A stretch of DNA of 7,071 nucleotides from JAFHCF01 sp048497495. GTDB lineage: Bacteria; Pseudomonadota; Alphaproteobacteria; Rhizobiales; Ancalomicrobiaceae. The stretch is taken from the NCBI GenBank assembly GCA_048497495.1, contig JAFHCF010000252.1, positions 1 to 7,071 of the forward strand, read 5' to 3'. The notes under the pieces were generated by a model. That model was not told the origin of the DNA, searched no databases, and saw nothing but the letters and a program-made list of their open reading frames with translations. Of this stretch, positions 1 to 5,211 are shown one piece after another. Numbering within the stretch: the first letter of the stretch is position 1; each line of letters begins with the position of its first letter. A program made the position numbers and the translations under genes.

Positions 1-100
1 CCATCGACGCCGGGCATTTCCTCTGCGAGGAGGCACCCGAGGAGACGGCGCGCCGTCTCCTCGGGTGCCTCCTCGCAGAGGAAATGCCCGGCGTCGATGG
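1..100. repeat. Perfect 100-bp palindrome (50-base arms, no spacer)
   Basis: Bases 1-50 are the exact reverse complement of 51-100, with the axis between 50 and 51 at a GGCGCGCC core. There is no mismatch and no loop. Bases 51-100 read, on the minus strand, as the expected C-terminal part of the alpha/beta hydrolase (catalytic His in AGHFL, then EEAPEETA). Bases 1-50 are the same DNA turned round, so the protein reads into its own antisense. A real palindrome of this length inside a conserved coding region would be very unusual, and such structures are typical of fold-back errors at contig ends. I infer an assembly or library artefact that replaces the last few codons of the gene. The arms could extend left of the window. 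Confidence 0.97.
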
Positions 101-953
101 CGTGGCCCTCGAGCGGGGCGCCGGGGGCCATGAAGGGTTTCCAGGCGGCGAGCGGGCCGGCGTCCGGGTCGGTGCCGGTCGGAGCGGCGGGGATGCCGGC
201 GTCGCCCCACAGAACCAGGGTGGGCACGTCGATGCGGCGGGTGCCGGCGAGATCGGCCTCGTCGAGGGCCCGGTCGATGGTCGCCCCGGCGCGATAGTCC
301 TCGCAGGTCGCGGCCAACCGTTCCGGCACGGTGAAGAAGGCGCGGTAGTGGGCCAGCGCCTTCTTGCCGAAGGCCGAGAGGTCCCGCGCCTTGGTCCAGC
401 TCGCCAATGTGTGTTCCAGCCACGCGACCCGGCCGCGCCCGATCAGTCGCTCCGGCATCGGCGCGGGCTGGGCGAGGAAGAGCCAATGGTAGGTCTTCAT
501 GGCGAAGCCGGCGTCCATCCGCGCCCACATGGTCGAGGTCGGGACGATGTCGAGCAGCGCCAGCTTGATCACCCGGCCGGGGTGGTCGAGCACCAGGCGA
601 TAGGCGACGCGGGCGCCGCGATCATGGCCGGCGAGCGCGAAGCGGGCATGGCCGAGTTCCTCCATCAACCGCACCACGTCGCGCGCCATGGCGCGTTTCG
701 ACATCTGGGCGTGGTCGTCCTCGACCTCCGGCACCCCCGACCAGCCGTAGCCGCGCAGGTCCGGCAGGATCACCCGGAAGCGCTCGGCGAGCTTCGGGGC
801 GACCCTCGCCCACATCACGTGGGTCTCGGGAAAGCCGTGCAGGCAGACGAGCGGCGGGGCATCGGCGCGGCCGCCGACGCGGGCGAAGATCTTCACCTCG
901 CCGGTGTCGATGGTCTTCGCCTCCCATCCGGGAAAGAGATCGGGCATGTCCAT
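1..953 (-). CDS. Alpha/beta hydrolase, fluoroacetate/haloacetate dehalogenase-like (3' end lost in palindrome)
   Basis: The frame opens at ATG 953-951 and runs off the left edge with no stop. GGAGG lies 5 bases before the ATG; a second ATG follows two codons later. It is a soluble alpha/beta hydrolase resembling fluoroacetate dehalogenase, which hydrolyses haloacetate to glycolate through an aspartyl ester. Visible motifs are the oxyanion-side HGFPETH (39-45), DLRGYGWS (65-72), the nucleophile elbow GHDRGAR (109-115) with D111 and the carboxylate-binding pair R112/R115, LDIVPT with acidic D135, H156-W157 and Y220 in DYRAGATID (halide pocket in the family), and H290 in GHFL. The whole catalytic set is therefore present. 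Family members are about 295-305 residues; authentic sequence ends at A301, and residues from R302 on come from the fold-back copy, so only a short tail is missing. The true substrate may be another small halo-acid or ester, since many homologues are untested. It lies alone, downstream of the CoA-transferase but separated from it by repeats. Confidence 0.88.
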   Translation of the reverse strand, partial: MDMPDLFPGWEAKTIDTGEVKIFARVGGRADAPPLVCLHGFPETHVMWARVAPKLAERFRVILPDLRGYGWSGVPEVEDDHAQMSKRAMARDVVRLMEELGHARFALAGHDRGARVAYRLVLDHPGRVIKLALLDIVPTSTMWARMDAGFAMKTYHWLFLAQPAPMPERLIGRGRVAWLEHTLASWTKARDLSAFGKKALAHYRAFFTVPERLAATCEDYRAGATIDRALDEADLAGTRRIDVPTLVLWGDAGIPAAPTGTDPDAGPLAAWKPFMAPGAPLEGHAIDAGHFLCEEAPEETARRLLGCLLAEEMPGVD

Positions 954-982
954 GGGCGCCTCCGGTCGGTCGCGTCCTTCAT

Positions 983-1031
983 ACACCGCTCGGGTGACGG
1001 TGTCGTGGATCGGTGATGGTACGGATCGGTG
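983..1031. promoter_or_regulatory. Possible operator: inverted repeat plus 9-bp direct repeat upstream of the hydrolase
   Basis: ACACCG at 983-988 is mirrored by CGGTGT at 998-1003 (6-bp arms, 9-bp spacer). Just beyond, GGATCGGTG occurs twice, at 1007-1015 and 1023-1031, one start every 16 bp. Both lie 30-80 bases upstream of the hydrolase ATG, where a promoter and regulator site are expected. No convincing -35/-10 pair was found, so a regulatory role is inference only. There is no adjacent regulator gene in the window. Confidence 0.3.
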
Positions 1032-1039
1032 GGTGGGTG

Positions 1040-1085
1040 ATGCTTCGAGAGGCGCTCGTGAACCGAGCGCTCCTCGCCATGAGGT
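1040..1085 (-). repeat. Dispersed intergenic palindromic repeat, copy A
   Basis: An inner perfect stem pairs GCGCTCG (1052-1058) with CGAGCGC (1064-1070) around a 5-base loop. It is extended by CGAG/CTCG (1046-1049/1073-1076) and ATG/CAT (1040-1042/1078-1080). Read on the minus strand it begins CCTCATGGCGAGGAGCGC and closes CTCTCGAAGCAT, the layout of a dispersed repeat familiar from Hyphomicrobiales intergenic DNA. It could act as a bidirectional terminator or mRNA stabiliser at the 3' side of the CoA-transferase transcript, but no T-tract follows. Confidence 0.7.
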
Positions 1086-1113
1086 GCTTGTCTTCATGTC
1101 GAAATCCACCAAC

Positions 1114-1155
1114 CCCTCATGCCGAGGAGGCCGCGCGGCAGCCGTCTCGAGGCAT
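1114..1155 (+). repeat. Dispersed intergenic palindromic repeat, copy B (inverted relative to copy A)
   Basis: ATGCC (1119-1123) pairs with GGCAT (1151-1155), and CGAG (1123-1126) with CTCG (1146-1149) as an alternative register, around a GC-rich core. The plus strand reads CCTCATGCCGAGGAGGCCGC and closes GTCTCGAGGCAT, which matches the minus-strand reading of copy A in its conserved ends but not its core. It lies 18 bases past the CoA-transferase stop codon, so it would be transcribed as a 3' hairpin of that mRNA. Confidence 0.7.
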
Positions 1156-1172
1156 CGCGCGCGGCTCCCGCC

Positions 1173-3143
1173 TCAGTCCTTGCCCCGCGCCTCGGCCGCC
1201 GCCTCCACCGTCTCGTAGATGTGCGGGGCGAGGCCGCGTTCGGCGAGCGCGTCGCCGAGCTTGATGCGCAGGAAGCCGCTGGTGGTGTAGCGGGCGACGT
1301 CGGCATAGAAGCGCTCGACCAGGCCCTGGACCATCGCCGTATAGGGGTCGAGCAACTCCGGCTGAATGGTGAAGTTGTCGTAGTTGACCACCGCCCGGAC
1401 CTTGCGGCCGAGCGGCGCGAGCTTCGCCTCGACGATGGCGCGGATGAGGTCGATGTCGGAGGGGTGACGCAGGGCGTAGCGCTCGAGATTGACGAAGAAG
1501 ACGCCCCGCGTCTCGTCGAGGGTGAAGCGCTGGGCGAGCGGTTGGCCGAGGAGGTCATCGCGCAGCTCCATCGCCGCCTCGGTGAAGATGCGCGGGTTCA
1601 TCGGCGCCGGATCGCGGCGGATCACCGGAGCGAAGTCCATCTGGGCGAGGATGTCGCGGGCGACGTCGATGCCCGGCGCCACCTCGATCAGCTCGAGCCC
1701 GTCCGCCGTCAGCCGGAAGACGCAGCGCTCGGTGACGTAGAGGACCGGTTGGCCGCGCGCCACGGCGATGTCGCCGGAAAAGGTCTTGTGCTCGACCGCG
1801 CCGACGAACTTACGGGTGGCGCCCTCGCGCAGGATGCGCAGACGCCCGTCCTCGATCGCCACCTCGAGGCCGCCGGCGGTGAAGGTGCCGACGAAGACGA
1901 CGCGCTTGGCGTTCTGCGAGATGTTGATGAAGCCGCCGGCGCCGGCGAGCTTCGGCCCGAACCTGGAGACGTTGAGATTGCCGCGGGCATCCGCCTGGGC
2001 GAGGCCGAGGACGGCGAGGTCGAGACCGCCGCCGTCGTAGAAGTCGAACTGGTAGGGTTGATCGATCACCGCCTGCGTGTTGACGCCCGCGCCGAAGTCG
2101 AGGCCGCTCGCCGGCACCCCACCGATGACGCCGGGCTCGGCGGTCAGCGTGATCAGGTCGATGATCTTCTCCTCCGCCGCCACCGCCGCGACGCCCTCGG
2201 GCATGCCGATGCCGAGATTGACGACGCCGTTGGGCCGCAGCTCGAGGGCGGCGCGGCGGGCGATGATCTTGCGCTCGCTCATCGCCATCGCGGGTATGGC
2301 CCCGGCGCGCACCCGGATCTCGGACGAATAGGCCGGATCATATTGCGTGGCGAAGGTCTGCCAGTGGTTCTCGGGACGGGCGACGACGACGCAATCGACC
2401 ATCACCCCGGGGATCTTCACCTGGCGCGGGTTGAGGCTGCCGCTCTCGGCGACACGCTCGACCTGGGCGATGACGATGCCGCCGGAGTTGCGGACCGCCA
2501 TGGCCAGCGCCAGCGCCTCGAGCGTCAGCGCCTCCTTCTCCATGGTGAGATTGCCGTCGCTGTCGCCGGTGGTCGCCCGGATGATGCCGACCTGGATGGG
2601 GAAGGCGCGGTAGAAGAGATAGTCGACGCCGCCGACCGCCAGACGCTCGACGATGTCCTCGGTGGTGCGGGGGTTGAGCTTGCCGCCGCCCTCGAGCGGA
2701 TCGACGAAGGTGCCGAGCCCGACCGAGGTGAGGTGGCCGGGGCGATGGGCGGCGATGTCGCGAAAGAGGTGGGAGATCACCCCCTGCGGCAGGTTGTAGG
2801 CCTCGACGCGGTTGTCGGTGGCGAGCTTCTGCAGCTTCGGCACGAGGCCCCAGTGGCCGCCGACGATGCGTCGGATCAGACCCTCGTGAGCGAAGTGATT
2901 GAGGCCGCGATCGCGGCCGTCGCCCTGGCCGGCGGCATAGACCAGGGTGAGATCGCGCGGACCCTCGCCGGCGAGGAAACGCGCCTCCAGCGCCATGGCG
3001 ATCTCCTCGGCGAAGCCGATGCCGACGAAGCCGCCGGTCGCCACAGTGTCGCCGTCGTGGATCAGCCGCACCGCTTCCGCCGCGCCGACCACCTTGCCCT
3101 TCTCGGCGGATTTCAGAAACGGCAGGGCCGGATGTTGCGGCAT
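1173..3143 (-). CDS. Acyl-CoA:acetate/3-ketoacid CoA-transferase (family I, YdiF-like) with C-terminal extension
   Basis: A 656-residue cytosolic enzyme that should move CoA between short-chain acyl-CoAs and carboxylates such as acetate or acetoacetate through a glutamyl-CoA thioester. The N-terminal half (about 15-250) has the glycine loop GGFVGIGFAEE at 37-47. The second half (about 290-510) has NLGIGMPEGVA at 309-319 and TAEPGVIGGVP at 334-344, where E336 matches the catalytic Glu of the E. coli YdiF class (TVESG context). E. coli YdiF is 531 residues; here about 137 more (520-656) follow, with alternating strand/helix character and a conserved-looking RYTTSGFLRIKLG segment (618-630). I do not recognise that part as a named domain. 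The start at 3143 is chosen because GGGAG lies 9 bases upstream and similarity begins there; the open frame continues to 3281, but that part is Arg/Pro-rich and not protein-like. It lies downstream of purD across a 650-bp repeat-rich gap, so it is probably transcribed separately. Exact substrates cannot be read from sequence. Confidence 0.93.
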   Translation of the reverse strand: MPQHPALPFLKSAEKGKVVGAAEAVRLIHDGDTVATGGFVGIGFAEEIAMALEARFLAGEGPRDLTLVYAAGQGDGRDRGLNHFAHEGLIRRIVGGHWGLVPKLQKLATDNRVEAYNLPQGVISHLFRDIAAHRPGHLTSVGLGTFVDPLEGGGKLNPRTTEDIVERLAVGGVDYLFYRAFPIQVGIIRATTGDSDGNLTMEKEALTLEALALAMAVRNSGGIVIAQVERVAESGSLNPRQVKIPGVMVDCVVVARPENHWQTFATQYDPAYSSEIRVRAGAIPAMAMSERKIIARRAALELRPNGVVNLGIGMPEGVAAVAAEEKIIDLITLTAEPGVIGGVPASGLDFGAGVNTQAVIDQPYQFDFYDGGGLDLAVLGLAQADARGNLNVSRFGPKLAGAGGFINISQNAKRVVFVGTFTAGGLEVAIEDGRLRILREGATRKFVGAVEHKTFSGDIAVARGQPVLYVTERCVFRLTADGLELIEVAPGIDVARDILAQMDFAPVIRRDPAPMNPRIFTEAAMELRDDLLGQPLAQRFTLDETRGVFFVNLERYALRHPSDIDLIRAIVEAKLAPLGRKVRAVVNYDNFTIQPELLDPYTAMVQGLVERFYADVARYTTSGFLRIKLGDALAERGLAPHIYETVEAAAEARGKD

Positions 3144-3153
3144 GGCGTCGGTC

Positions 3154-3176
3154 TCCCGGGGGCATCGTTCCCGGGA
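3154..3176 (-). promoter_or_regulatory. Inverted repeat covering the CoA-transferase ribosome binding site
   Basis: TCCCGGG (3154-3160) and CCCGGGA (3170-3176) are perfect 7-base arms around a 9-base spacer. In the minus-strand mRNA the start-proximal arm is CCCGGGA, whose GGGA is the core of the Shine-Dalgarno sequence for the ATG at 3143. The hairpin would hide the ribosome binding site, so translation may be tuned by its opening. The pairing is seen; regulation is inferred, and GC-rich DNA gives such stems by chance. Confidence 0.4.
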
Positions 3177-3429
3177 AGACTGCCAGAAGAGCCCGGGGGT
3201 CGCCAGCCGGGCGCGCGGGATCGATCCGAGCGGCGGGTTTCGGGCTCGGGTCTGGTCGTCCTCGACGATCCGACGGCGCACCCTTCTCGGCGCAGCTTCT
3301 CCCCCTGCCCCGTCATTGCCGGGCTCGACCCACGGCTGTCCGGTTCAGGCCGTCGTCGACTGCAGCAACCGTCTGACGACACACGCGTTCGAGAGCGTGC
3401 TCGGCGATCGTGACACGGCACGGCTTCTT

Positions 3430-3475
3430 CCCTTCTCCCCTCGCGGGAGAAGGTGCCCGAAGGGCGGATGAGGGG
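3430..3475 (+). repeat. GGGAGAAGG-type dispersed palindromic repeat, left copy
   Basis: CCTTCTCCC (3431-3439) pairs perfectly with GGGAGAAGG (3445-3453) around CTCGC. A second small hairpin GCCC-GAA-GGGC follows at 3455-3465, then GGATGAGGGG. The order hairpin, GCCCGAAGGGC, GATGAGGGG is the one I know from abundant Hyphomicrobiales intergenic repeats. It is the inverted partner of the copy at 3537-3583. Confidence 0.8.
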
Positions 3476-3536
3476 GCGCGCGCGGCAGCGCGCAAGGGGA
3501 GAACCAGAGACTTTCCGCCGATTTTAGAGGTCCAGA

Positions 3537-3583
3537 CCCCTCATCCGACCCTTCGGGCCACCTTCTCCCGCAAGGGGAGAAGG
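3537..3583 (-). repeat. GGGAGAAGG-type dispersed palindromic repeat, right copy
   Basis: CCCCTCATCCGACCCTTCGG is followed by a perfect hairpin, CCTTCTCCC (3561-3569) with GGGAGAAGG (3575-3583) around GCAAG. Read on the minus strand it matches the left copy except for a few changes: the loop CTTGC in place of CTCGC, and one extra base in each of two places (GTGGCCC for GTGCCC, GGTCGG for GCGG). The changes suggest two insertions or an old duplication, not a recent copy. Confidence 0.8.
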
Positions 3584-3671
3584 AAGAGCGCGCCTGCGCG
3601 CGCGGCCTGAACCGGACAGCCATGGGCTCGACCCGGCAACCCATGAAGCCTTGCCCCCGGGGCGGTGAGAA

Positions 3672-3702
3672 TGAGTCCCCGGGTCGGAGCCCGGGGATGA
3701 CG
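3672..3702 (-). repeat. CCCCGGG hairpin module (REP-like)
   Basis: CCCCGGG (3677-3683) and CCCGGGG (3690-3696) form a perfect 7-bp stem with a 6-base loop. On the minus strand it reads CCGTCATCCCCGGGCTCCGA, the layout of CGTCATCCCCGGGCTTGACCC-type repeats common in alphaproteobacterial intergenic DNA. A related CGTCATTGCCGGGCTCGACC occurs at 3311-3330 on the plus strand. It lies about 100 bases past the purD stop. Confidence 0.55.
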
Positions 3703-3770
3703 GGAGGAGAGGGTCGGAAGACGACGGCTGCGATGGGTCTCGGGGAAGGAGCGTCGAACCACCGATCCCC

Positions 3771-3790
3771 CGCGCCACGCCGAAGGCGCG
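3771..3790 (-). terminator. Weak hairpin just after purD
   Basis: CGCGCC (3771-3776) and GGCGCG (3785-3790) can form a 6-bp stem 3-4 bases past the purD stop. No T-run follows on the minus strand, so it is at best a weak or factor-assisted terminator and may be chance in GC-rich DNA. Confidence 0.3.
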
Positions 3791-3793
3791 TCC

Positions 3794-5077
3794 TCAGCCC
3801 TCCGCCTTCTCCCGCGCCACCGCGCGCCAGCCGATGTCGGAGCGGCAGAAGCCTTGCGGCCAGTCGATGACGTCGACGGCGGCATAGGCGCGGGCCTGGG
3901 CCTCGGCGACGGTGCGCCCGCGCGCCGTCACGTTCAGCACCCGGCCGCCGGCGGCGAGGACGCGGGCGCCCTCGGCCCGGGTGCCGGCGTGATGGACGGT
4001 CACGCCGGGAAGCGCCTCGGCGCGGTCGATCCCGCGGATCTCCGAGCCCTTCTCGACGGCGCCCGGATAGCCCTTCGCCGCCATGACGACGGTCAGCGCC
4101 GCCTCGTCCGAGAGCGTCACGGTCTTCCCCGCCAGCGTGCCTTCGGCGCAGGCGAGGAGCAGGTCGAGCAGGTCGCTCTCCAGCCGCTCGAGCATCACCT
4201 GGGTCTCGGGGTCGCCGAAGCGGGTGTTGTATTCGATCAGCTGTGGGCCGGCGTCGTCGATCATCAGGCCGGCGAAGAACACGCCCTTGAAGGGGCAGCC
4301 CTCGGCCTTCATCGCCGCCACCGTCGGGCGGATGATCTCGGCCATGACGCGTTCGGTCATCTCGGGCGTCATCACCGGGGCGGGCGAATAGGCGCCCATG
4401 CCGCCGGTGTTGGGGCCGGTGTCACGATCGCCGACGCGCTTGTGGTCCTGGGCGGAGGCGAAGGGGAGCGCGGTGTCGCCGTCGCACAGCGCGAAGAAGC
4501 TCGCCTCCTCGCCGTCGAGGAAGGCCTCGATCACCACTTCCGCGCCGGCGGCGCCGAAGGATCCGGCGAAACAGTCGGTGATCGCCGCGCGGGCCTCGTC
4601 GAGCGTCATCGCCACGGTGACGCCCTTGCCGGCGGCGAGGCCGTCGGCCTTGACGACGATCGGGACGCCGACCTGATCGAGATAGGCCAGCGCGGCGGCC
4701 TCGTCGCCGAACCGGCCGTAGGCCGCCGTCGGAATGCCGTAACGAGCGCAGATGTCCTTGGTGAAGCCCTTCGAGCCCTCGAGCCGGGCGGCGAGCCTCG
4801 TGGGGCCGAAGGCTGTGACACCGGCGTCCGCGAGATCGTCGACGATGCCGGCGACCAGCGGCACTTCCGGCCCGACGACGACGAAGTCGATGCCCTCGGC
4901 CACGCAGAAGGCGACGACGGCGGCATGGTCGGCCGGGTCGAGCGCCACCAGGCTCGCCACCCGGGCGATGCCGGGATTGCCGGGCGCGGCGAAGAGTTTC
5001 GTCAGTCGCGGCGAGCGGGCGAGCCCATGGGCGAGCGCGTCCTCGCGGCCACCCGATCCGATCAACAGAACCTTCAT
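3794..5077 (-). CDS. purD: Phosphoribosylamine--glycine ligase (GARS)
   Basis: A 427-residue cytosolic enzyme, the normal length for monofunctional PurD. It joins glycine to 5-phosphoribosylamine using ATP, the second step of purine synthesis. The N-domain starts MKVLLIGSGGRE (GSGGRE 7-12), with GPEVPL at 69-74. The ATP-grasp region has GSKGFTK (101-107), VVKADGLAAGKGV (141-153) and IEAFLDGEEASF (183-194). The conserved DHKRVGDRDTGPNTGGMGAY spans 211-230, and the family signature RFGDPETQ is at 286-293 with metal/ATP-binding acidic residues. The C-domain runs to 427 without damage. The start at 5077 is supported by GGGGGA 6 bases upstream and by the family N-terminus; the frame is open back to 5239, but that part is Arg-rich and covers the promoter. 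It is divergent from ubiA with 134 bp between starts. Confidence 0.98.
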   Translation of the reverse strand: MKVLLIGSGGREDALAHGLARSPRLTKLFAAPGNPGIARVASLVALDPADHAAVVAFCVAEGIDFVVVGPEVPLVAGIVDDLADAGVTAFGPTRLAARLEGSKGFTKDICARYGIPTAAYGRFGDEAAALAYLDQVGVPIVVKADGLAAGKGVTVAMTLDEARAAITDCFAGSFGAAGAEVVIEAFLDGEEASFFALCDGDTALPFASAQDHKRVGDRDTGPNTGGMGAYSPAPVMTPEMTERVMAEIIRPTVAAMKAEGCPFKGVFFAGLMIDDAGPQLIEYNTRFGDPETQVMLERLESDLLDLLLACAEGTLAGKTVTLSDEAALTVVMAAKGYPGAVEKGSEIRGIDRAEALPGVTVHHAGTRAEGARVLAAGGRVLNVTARGRTVAEAQARAYAAVDVIDWPQGFCRSDIGWRAVAREKAEG

Positions 5078-5112
5078 GGATTGTCCCCCGGCACGCCTCG
5101 ACGATGGCCCGC

Positions 5113-5141
5113 GATATATCGACCGAGGGGGAAGGCGTCGA
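5113..5141 (-). promoter_or_regulatory. Candidate purD promoter
   Basis: On the minus strand TCGACG (-35, plus positions 5136-5141) and TATATC (-10, 5113-5118) are separated by exactly 17 bases. TATATC is the only AT-rich hexamer in the gap. Transcription would begin near 5105, giving a leader of about 28 bases containing the Shine-Dalgarno sequence. The -10 sits inside the 10-base palindrome CGATATATCG (5112-5121), which could also be a regulator site. Confidence 0.5.
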
Positions 5142-5159
5142 GTCCGCCGTCGCCCGCCC

Positions 5160-5188
5160 TTGACGCGGCGCGGCAATCGGGGCACCTC
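5160..5188 (+). promoter_or_regulatory. Weak candidate ubiA promoter
   Basis: CTTGAC at 5159-5164 is the classic alphaproteobacterial -35 core. The hexamer 17 bases downstream, CACCTC at 5183-5188, is a poor -10. The predicted leader would be about 17 bases and would include GGAG at 5200-5203. This is offered because no better site lies between the divergent genes. Confidence 0.28.
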
Positions 5189-5211
5189 GGACCGGTTCCG
5201 GAGATCCGCCG

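Larger units (their letters stand above)
3329..3626. repeat. Nested inverted-repeat block (outer 19-bp arms around inner ~46-bp arms)
   Basis: The outer arms 3334-3352 and 3603-3621 are perfect 19-base inverted copies (core GGCTGTCCGGTTCAGGCC). Pairing resumes beyond one mismatch at 3329-3332/3623-3626. Inside sits a second, larger inverted pair, 3430-3475 against 3537-3583, nearly identical with a few single-base differences. About 60 bases of unique sequence (3476-3536) lie in the middle. No transposase or target-site duplication is evident. It could be a MITE-like unit, a mosaic of independently inserted REP-type modules, or an inverted duplication of one module. Confidence 0.75.
3144..3793. 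other. 650-bp repeat-rich intergenic region between purD and the CoA-transferase
   Basis: No credible gene is seen on either strand: open frames here are Arg/Pro/Gly-rich and arise from the repeats (for example the PSPLAGEG-type peptide from the GGGAGAAGG family). From the CoA-transferase side it holds that gene's leader with the Shine-Dalgarno hairpin (3154-3176), a stretch to about 3305 with no recognisable signal, a CGTCATTGCCGGGCTCGACC module at 3311, a nested inverted-repeat block (3329-3626), a GTCATCCCCGGGCTC-type hairpin (3677-3696, read on the minus strand), about 75 bases with nothing recognised, and a weak hairpin after the purD stop. The CoA-transferase promoter must lie here, but I could not place it. 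Confidence 0.8.

Noticed and set aside
84..1016. Plus-strand open frame of 310 codons opposite the hydrolase
   Set aside because: Antisense shadow; the minus strand carries all alpha/beta hydrolase motifs in one frame. The hydrolase itself is easy to miss because it has no stop within the window.
3144..3281. Extended N-terminus of the CoA-transferase from an ATG at 3281
   Set aside because: The added 46 residues are Arg/Pro-rich, overlap the leader hairpin, and the ATG at 3143 has a good Shine-Dalgarno sequence and the family N-terminus.
1119..3413. Very long plus-strand open frame (764 codons) opposite the CoA-transferase
   Set aside because: It is the antisense shadow of a clearly conserved enzyme in high-GC DNA; its translation is Asp/Arg/Gly/Ala-rich with no recognisable motif.
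3410..3620. CRISPR-like array
   Set aside because: The repeated units are two inverted copies, not evenly spaced direct repeats, and no cas gene is present.
3313..3885. Several short open frames of the PSPLAGEG/RADEG type in the intergenic region
   Set aside because: They are translations of the GGGAGAAGG-family palindromic repeats, a known source of spurious gene calls.
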